A stretch of 6,099 nt of DNA from Pseudomonadota bacterium. GTDB lineage: Bacteria > Pseudomonadota > Alphaproteobacteria > Rhizobiales > Rhizobiaceae. Under the pieces are notes generated by a model that saw only the letters and a program-made list of their open reading frames with translations, was not told the origin of the DNA and did not search any database. Every line of letters starts with the position of its first letter. The first letter of the stretch is position 1. The stretch covers positions 1 to 6,099 of the forward strand of contig JAEZHO010000349.1 of assembly GCA_023416545.1 (NCBI GenBank), in the 5' to 3' direction. Positions 1-6,099 of this stretch are shown piece by piece. A program made the translations under genes and the position numbers.

Positions 1-1
1 T

Positions 2-2173
<2,172 letters not shown>

Positions 2174-2175
2174 AG

Positions 2176-2183
2176 AGGGGGAG
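2176..2183 (+). promoter_or_regulatory. Ribosome binding site of glgC
   Basis: A purine-rich AGGGGGAG run lies 4 bases before the ATG at 2188, and an overlapping GAGAGG at 2173-2178 lies 9 bases before it. It fills the 14-base gap after the glgB stop codon and fixes the glgC start at 2188. The glgC frame is also open far upstream inside glgB, but that extension is an out-of-frame reading of glgB. Confidence 0.75.
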
Positions 2184-2187
2184 AAGA

Positions 2188-3450
2188 ATGGACGACAAGC
2201 GCTACCAGCCACTGGCCCGCGACGCCATGGCCTATGTCCTGGCGGGCGGCCGCGGCAGTCGCCTCAAGGAACTGACCGACCGGCGCGCCAAGCCGGCCGT
2301 CTATTTCGGCGGCAAGGCCCGCATCATCGATTTCGCCCTGTCCAACGCCCTGAATTCCGGCATCCGCCGCATCGGCGTCGCGACCCAGTACAAGGCCCAT
2401 TCGCTGATCCGCCACATGCAGCGCGGCTGGGGCTTCCTGCGGCCGGAACGCAACGAGAGCTTCGACATCCTGCCGGCCTCCCAGCGCGTCTCGGAGACGC
2501 AGTGGTACGAAGGCACCGCCGATGCCGTCTATCAGAACATCGACATCATCGAGGGATACAATCCCGAATACATGGTCATCCTCGCCGGCGACCACGTCTA
2601 CAAGATGGACTACGAATACATGCTCCAGCAGCACGTGGATTCCGGCGCCGACGTCACCGTCGGCTGCCTGGAAGTGCCGCGCATGGAGGCGACCGGCTTC
2701 GGCGTCATGCATGTGGACGACAAGGACAACATCATCGATTTCGTCGAGAAGCCTGCCGATCCGCCGGGCATTCCCGACAATCCGGAATTCGCCCTCGCCT
2801 CGATGGGCATCTACGTCTTCAACACCAAGTTCCTGATCGAGGCCCTGAAGCGCGACGCCGCCGACCCCTCGTCCAGCCGCGACTTCGGCAAGGACATAAT
2901 TCCGTGGATCGTCAGGAACGGCAAGGCGGTGGCGCATCGCTTCACCAAGTCCTGCGTCCGCTCCGAGTTCGAGCGCCATTCCTACTGGCGCGACGTCGGC
3001 ACGATCGAGGCCTACTGGCAGGCGAACATCGACCTCACCGCCATCCTTCCGGAACTCGACATCTACGACAAGTCCTGGCCAATCTGGACCTATGCGGAGA
3101 TCACGCCGCCGGCGAAGTTCGTGCATGACGACGAGGACCGGCGCGGTTCGGCGATCTCCTCCGTCGTCGCCGGCGACTGCATCATCTCCGGCTCAACGCT
3201 GCACCGGAGCCTGCTCTTCACCGGCGTGCGCGCCAATTCCTATTCAAGGCTCGACGGCGCGGTCGTGCTGCCGAACGTGCGCGTCGGCCGACGGGCGCAG
3301 CTTCGCAATGTCGTCATCGATTCCAATGTAACCATCCCGGAAGGACTGGTGGTCGGCGAGGATCCGGAACTCGACGCACGCCGGTTCCGGCGCACCGAAA
3401 GCGGCATATGCCTCATCACCCAGCCGATGATCGACAAACTGGAATTGTAG
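2188..3450 (+). CDS. glgC: Glucose-1-phosphate adenylyltransferase (ADP-glucose pyrophosphorylase) GlgC
   Basis: Catalyses ATP + glucose-1-phosphate to ADP-glucose + PPi (EC 2.7.7.27), the committed and allosterically controlled step of bacterial glycogen synthesis; cytosolic homotetramer in the family. The product is 420 aa, the length of the Agrobacterium enzyme. The N-terminal nucleotidyltransferase domain (about 14-290) carries the nucleotide-binding loop AGGRGSRL (19-26) with K35-P36, WYEGTADA (106-113), the catalytic Asp in LAGDHVYKMD (D135, equivalent to E. coli D142) and the glucose-1-phosphate lysine in FVEKP (K188, equivalent to E. coli K195). The C-terminal part, about 310-420, fits the left-handed beta-helix used for oligomerisation and allostery. 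N-terminal arginines R5, R11, R22, R25, R32, R33, R45 and R60 plus K43 are present; such residues govern effector response in the Agrobacterium enzyme, so activation by fructose-6-phosphate and pyruvate is the likely (inferred) regulation. Starts 14 bases after glgB and ends 7 bases before glgA. Confidence 0.98.
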   Translation: MDDKRYQPLARDAMAYVLAGGRGSRLKELTDRRAKPAVYFGGKARIIDFALSNALNSGIRRIGVATQYKAHSLIRHMQRGWGFLRPERNESFDILPASQRVSETQWYEGTADAVYQNIDIIEGYNPEYMVILAGDHVYKMDYEYMLQQHVDSGADVTVGCLEVPRMEATGFGVMHVDDKDNIIDFVEKPADPPGIPDNPEFALASMGIYVFNTKFLIEALKRDAADPSSSRDFGKDIIPWIVRNGKAVAHRFTKSCVRSEFERHSYWRDVGTIEAYWQANIDLTAILPELDIYDKSWPIWTYAEITPPAKFVHDDEDRRGSAISSVVAGDCIISGSTLHRSLLFTGVRANSYSRLDGAVVLPNVRVGRRAQLRNVVIDSNVTIPEGLVVGEDPELDARRFRRTESGICLITQPMIDKLEL

Positions 3451-3457
3451 CACCCGC

Positions 3458-4900
3458 ATGAACGTTCTTTCGGTCGCTTCCGAAATCTACCCGCTGATCA
3501 AGACCGGCGGGCTTGCCGATGTGACGGGCGCGCTGCCGCTTGCGTTGAAGGAGCACGGCGTTCGCACGCGAACGCTGGTTCCGGGCTACCCGGCGGTCAT
3601 GGCCGCCGTGAAGCAGGCCGCCCCGGTGCACGCCTTCAAGGACCTCCTCGGCCAGCCGGCAACTCTCCTCAGGGCCGAGCACCAGGGGCTCGACCTCCTG
3701 ATCCTCGACGCGCCGGAACTCTTCGACCGGCCGGGCGGTCCCTATGCCGGCGTCGACGGGCTCAACCATCCCGACAACTGGCGTCGCTTCGCCGCGCTCG
3801 CGCGTGCCGGCGCCGACATCGCCCTCGGCACCCTCGACGGCTGGCGGCCGGACCTCGTCCACCTGCACGACTGGCAGACGGGCCTCCTGCCCGCCTACCT
3901 GCGCTATGCCGGCCGTCCCGTGCCGCCGAGCCTGATGACGATCCACAACATCGCCTTCCAGGGGCGCTTCGGCGTCGACATCTTCCCCTATCTCGGCCTG
4001 CCCGCGGATGCCTATGCCATCGACGGCGTGGAATATTACGGCGGCGTCGGCTACCTGAAGGCCGGCCTCCAGGCGGCGAGCGCGCTCAGCACCGTCAGCC
4101 CCACCTATGCGGAAGAGATCCTGACGCCGGAATTCGGCATGGGCCTGGAAGGCGTGCTCGCCGCCCGCGCGGGCGACCTGCACGGCATCGTCAACGGCAT
4201 CGACATCGACGTCTGGGACCCGGAAGACGACGCGCTGATCACGACCACCTACGGCTCGTCGAAGCTCAAGCGCCGTCGCGACAACAAGCTCGCCGTCGCC
4301 GACCGCTTTGGGCTGGATATCGAGGACGGCCCGCTGTTCTGCGTCGTCTCGCGCCTCACCTGGCAGAAGGGCATGGACCTCCTTGCCGAGGTCACCGACG
4401 ATCTCGTCGCCCAGGGCGGCCGTCTCGCGGTGCTCGGCTCCGGCGAGGCGGCGCTCGAAACCGCCTTCCAGGACGCCGCCGCCCGCCATCCCGGTCGCGT
4501 CGCCATCCACACCGGATATGACGAGCCGCTGTCGCACCTGATGCAGGCCGGCAGTGACGCAATCCTCATTCCCTCCCGCTTCGAGCCCTGCGGGCTGACC
4601 CAGCTCTACGGCCTGCGCTACGGCTGCATTCCGGTGGTGGCGCGCACCGGCGGCCTCAACGACACGGTGATCGACGCCAACCCGGCCGCGCTCGCCGCGC
4701 AGGCCGCGACCGGCGTCAGCTTCAGCCCCGCCACCGCCCATGCGCTGCTGCGGGCCCTGAACCGGACGTTCCGCCTCTATCGCGATTCCAAGACCTGGGC
4801 GGGGATGCAGAAGCAGGGCATGAAGACCGACGTTTCCTGGGACAAGAGTGCCGGCCTCTACGCCCGGCTCTACTCCAACATGACGATGAGAGGCCGCTGA
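3458..4900 (+). CDS. glgA: Glycogen synthase (ADP-glucose:glucan 4-alpha-glucosyltransferase) GlgA
   Basis: Transfers glucose from ADP-glucose to the non-reducing end of an alpha-1,4-glucan (EC 2.4.1.21, GT5, GT-B fold), in the cytosol. The product is 480 aa, typical for the family. The N-terminal GT5 domain (1 to about 245) opens with the family signature EIYPLIKTGGLADV, containing the ADP-glucose-binding K15-T-G-G-L, and contains LHDWQTG (H137, D138) and TIHNIAFQG (H163). The C-terminal glycosyltransferase domain has SRLTWQKG (R299 and K304, equivalent to E. coli R300/K305) and PSRFEPCGLTQLYG with catalytic E376 (equivalent to E. coli E377), then RTGGLNDTV. The start at 3458 gives the conserved MNVLSVASE N-terminus. 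There is no good Shine-Dalgarno in the 7-base gap after glgC, so coupling to glgC translation is likely. Its stop codon is separated by one base from the pgm start. A long minus-strand frame overlapping it is a codon-bias shadow. Confidence 0.98.
   Translation: MNVLSVASEIYPLIKTGGLADVTGALPLALKEHGVRTRTLVPGYPAVMAAVKQAAPVHAFKDLLGQPATLLRAEHQGLDLLILDAPELFDRPGGPYAGVDGLNHPDNWRRFAALARAGADIALGTLDGWRPDLVHLHDWQTGLLPAYLRYAGRPVPPSLMTIHNIAFQGRFGVDIFPYLGLPADAYAIDGVEYYGGVGYLKAGLQAASALSTVSPTYAEEILTPEFGMGLEGVLAARAGDLHGIVNGIDIDVWDPEDDALITTTYGSSKLKRRRDNKLAVADRFGLDIEDGPLFCVVSRLTWQKGMDLLAEVTDDLVAQGGRLAVLGSGEAALETAFQDAAARHPGRVAIHTGYDEPLSHLMQAGSDAILIPSRFEPCGLTQLYGLRYGCIPVVARTGGLNDTVIDANPAALAAQAATGVSFSPATAHALLRALNRTFRLYRDSKTWAGMQKQGMKTDVSWDKSAGLYARLYSNMTMRGR
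4888..4893 (+). promoter_or_regulatory. Ribosome binding site of pgm
   Basis: GAGAGG lies inside the last codons of glgA, 8 bases before the ATG at 4902. This good Shine-Dalgarno spacing supports that start, which follows the glgA TGA (4898-4900) after a single base. The arrangement suggests that terminating glgA ribosomes can pass directly to pgm. Confidence 0.75.
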
Positions 4901-4901
4901 C

Positions 4902-6099
4902 ATGATCCGCACCGTTTCGACCGCCCCCTACAAGGACCAGAAGCCCGGCACGTCGGGTCTTCGCAAGAAGGTCCCCGTCTTCGCCCAGGAGAACTATGCG
5001 GAGAACTTCATCCAGTCGATCTTCGATTCGCTCGAGGGCTTCGAGGGCAAGACGCTCGTGGTCGGCGGCGACGGCCGCTACTACAATCGCGAGGTCATCC
5101 AGAAGGTGATCCGCATGGCCGCGGCGGCGGGCTTCGGCAAGGTCATGGTCGGCCAGGGCGGCATCCTGTCGACGCCGGCCGCCTCCAACGTCATCCGCAA
5201 GTACGGCGCCTTCGGAGGCATCATCCTCTCGGCCAGCCACAATCCCGGCGGGCCGAACGAGGACTTCGGCATCAAGTACAATATCGGCAACGGCGGCCCC
5301 GCGCCGGAAAAGATCACCGAGGCGATCTTCGAACGGTCGAAGATCATCGGCGAATACCGCATCGTCGACGCGCCCGACATCGACCTCGACACGGTCGGGA
5401 GCTTCGAGCTTGCCGGGATGACGGTGGAGGTCATCGACCCGGTCGCCGACTACGCCGAGCTGATGGAGAGCCTCTTCGATTTCGACGCCATCCGCGGCCT
5501 CATTTCCGGAGGCTTTAGGGTCGTCATGGATTCCATGGGGGCCGTCACGGGTCCCTATGCGAAGGAGATCATCGAGAAGCGCCTCGGCGCGCCGGAAGGC
5601 TCGGTGCGCAACTTCACGCCGTTGCCGGACTTCGGCGGCCACCACCCCGATCCGAACCTCGTGCATGCGAAGGAACTCTACGACGACGTGATGAGCGCCG
5701 ATGGCCCGGACTTCGGCGCCGCCTCCGATGGCGACGGCGACCGCAACATGGTGGTCGGCAAGGGCATGTTCGTCACCCCTTCCGACAGCCTCGCCATCAT
5801 CGCCGCCAACGCGACCTGCGCGCCCGGCTACGCCAAGGGCATTGCAGGCATCGCCCGCTCCATGCCGACCAGTGCGGCCGCCGACCGCGTGGCCGAAAAG
5901 CTCGGCGTCGGCATGTACGAAACCCCGACCGGTTGGAAATATTTCGGCAATCTCATGGATGCCGGCAAGGTGACCGTCTGCGGCGAGGAAAGCTTCGGCA
6001 CCGGCTCCGACCACGTGCGCGAGAAGGACGGCCTCTGGGCCATCCTCTTCTGGCTGAACATCGTCGCCGCCCGCAGGAAGAGCGTGGCCGAGATCGTCC
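4902..6099 (+). CDS. pgm: Phosphoglucomutase, alpha-D-glucose type (3'-truncated by window edge)
   Basis: Interconverts glucose-1-phosphate and glucose-6-phosphate (EC 5.4.2.2) in the cytosol, linking glycolysis to glycogen and to sugar-nucleotide synthesis. No stop codon occurs before the window ends: 399 complete codons are visible of the roughly 540 usual for this family, so most of C-terminal domain 4, which binds the substrate phosphate, is missing. Visible motifs: substrate-site KPGTSGLRKKV (14-24); the phosphoserine loop SASHNPGG with S112 as the phosphorylated catalytic serine; the magnesium loop DGDGDR (276-281, D276/D278/D280); TPTGWKYF (341-348); and the sugar-specificity motif CGEESFGTGSDH (360-371). 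The PGTSGLR start, GGPNEDFGIKYN and GEESFG place it with the eukaryote-like phosphoglucomutases (PGM1 type) rather than ManB/AlgC or GlmM. The start is supported by GAGAGG at 4888-4893. In Rhizobiaceae this gene is also needed for glucose-containing surface polysaccharides, so its role probably reaches beyond glycogen. Confidence 0.97.
   Translation, partial: MIRTVSTAPYKDQKPGTSGLRKKVPVFAQENYAENFIQSIFDSLEGFEGKTLVVGGDGRYYNREVIQKVIRMAAAAGFGKVMVGQGGILSTPAASNVIRKYGAFGGIILSASHNPGGPNEDFGIKYNIGNGGPAPEKITEAIFERSKIIGEYRIVDAPDIDLDTVGSFELAGMTVEVIDPVADYAELMESLFDFDAIRGLISGGFRVVMDSMGAVTGPYAKEIIEKRLGAPEGSVRNFTPLPDFGGHHPDPNLVHAKELYDDVMSADGPDFGAASDGDGDRNMVVGKGMFVTPSDSLAIIAANATCAPGYAKGIAGIARSMPTSAAADRVAEKLGVGMYETPTGWKYFGNLMDAGKVTVCGEESFGTGSDHVREKDGLWAILFWLNIVAARRKSVAEIV

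Noticed and set aside
4901..4901. Possible glgA-pgm fusion or programmed frameshift at the one-base junction
   Set aside because: A proper TGA ends glgA at its usual length and pgm has its own ATG and Shine-Dalgarno. There is no slippery sequence, so ordinary tight operon packing explains it.
3416..4912. 498-codon open frame on the minus strand opposite glgA
   Set aside because: It lies fully antisense to an intact, motif-complete glgA. Its translation is rich in G, A, V, R, D and E with no recognisable domain, as expected when high-GC codons are read on the opposite strand.
4722..6014. 430-codon open frame on the minus strand opposite the end of glgA and pgm
   Set aside because: It is antisense across two conserved genes, has low-complexity composition and no family signature. 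It is a shadow of high-GC coding sequence.

Overview
The window is a high-GC stretch from an alphaproteobacterium, almost certainly a member of the Rhizobiaceae (Agrobacterium/Rhizobium/Sinorhizobium/Shinella neighbourhood). This rests on the protein sequences (GlgC of exactly 420 aa and GlgA of exactly 480 aa with Agrobacterium-like N-termini), the gene order, and third positions dominated by G and C. I cannot name the genus from the sequence alone.

The layout is one tightly packed plus-strand operon for glycogen metabolism: glgB (branching enzyme, cut at its 5' end by the window edge), glgC (ADP-glucose pyrophosphorylase), glgA (glycogen synthase) and pgm (phosphoglucomutase, cut at its 3' end by the window edge). 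The gaps are 14, 7 and 1 bases, so there is essentially no non-coding DNA. No terminator, tRNA, mobile element, CRISPR array or other repeat was seen.

The genes form one pathway. Pgm interconverts glucose-6-phosphate and glucose-1-phosphate. GlgC activates glucose-1-phosphate with ATP to ADP-glucose. GlgA adds the glucosyl unit to a growing alpha-1,4-glucan. GlgB introduces alpha-1,6 branches. All catalytic residues that fall inside the window are intact, and all four reading frames are open without frameshift. The operon probably extends in both directions (glgP or similar upstream, possibly glgX downstream), but that lies outside the window.

This is an ordinary, conserved metabolic region. 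I found no sign of a previously undescribed system; the findings are low-interest points about translation signals and operon wiring.
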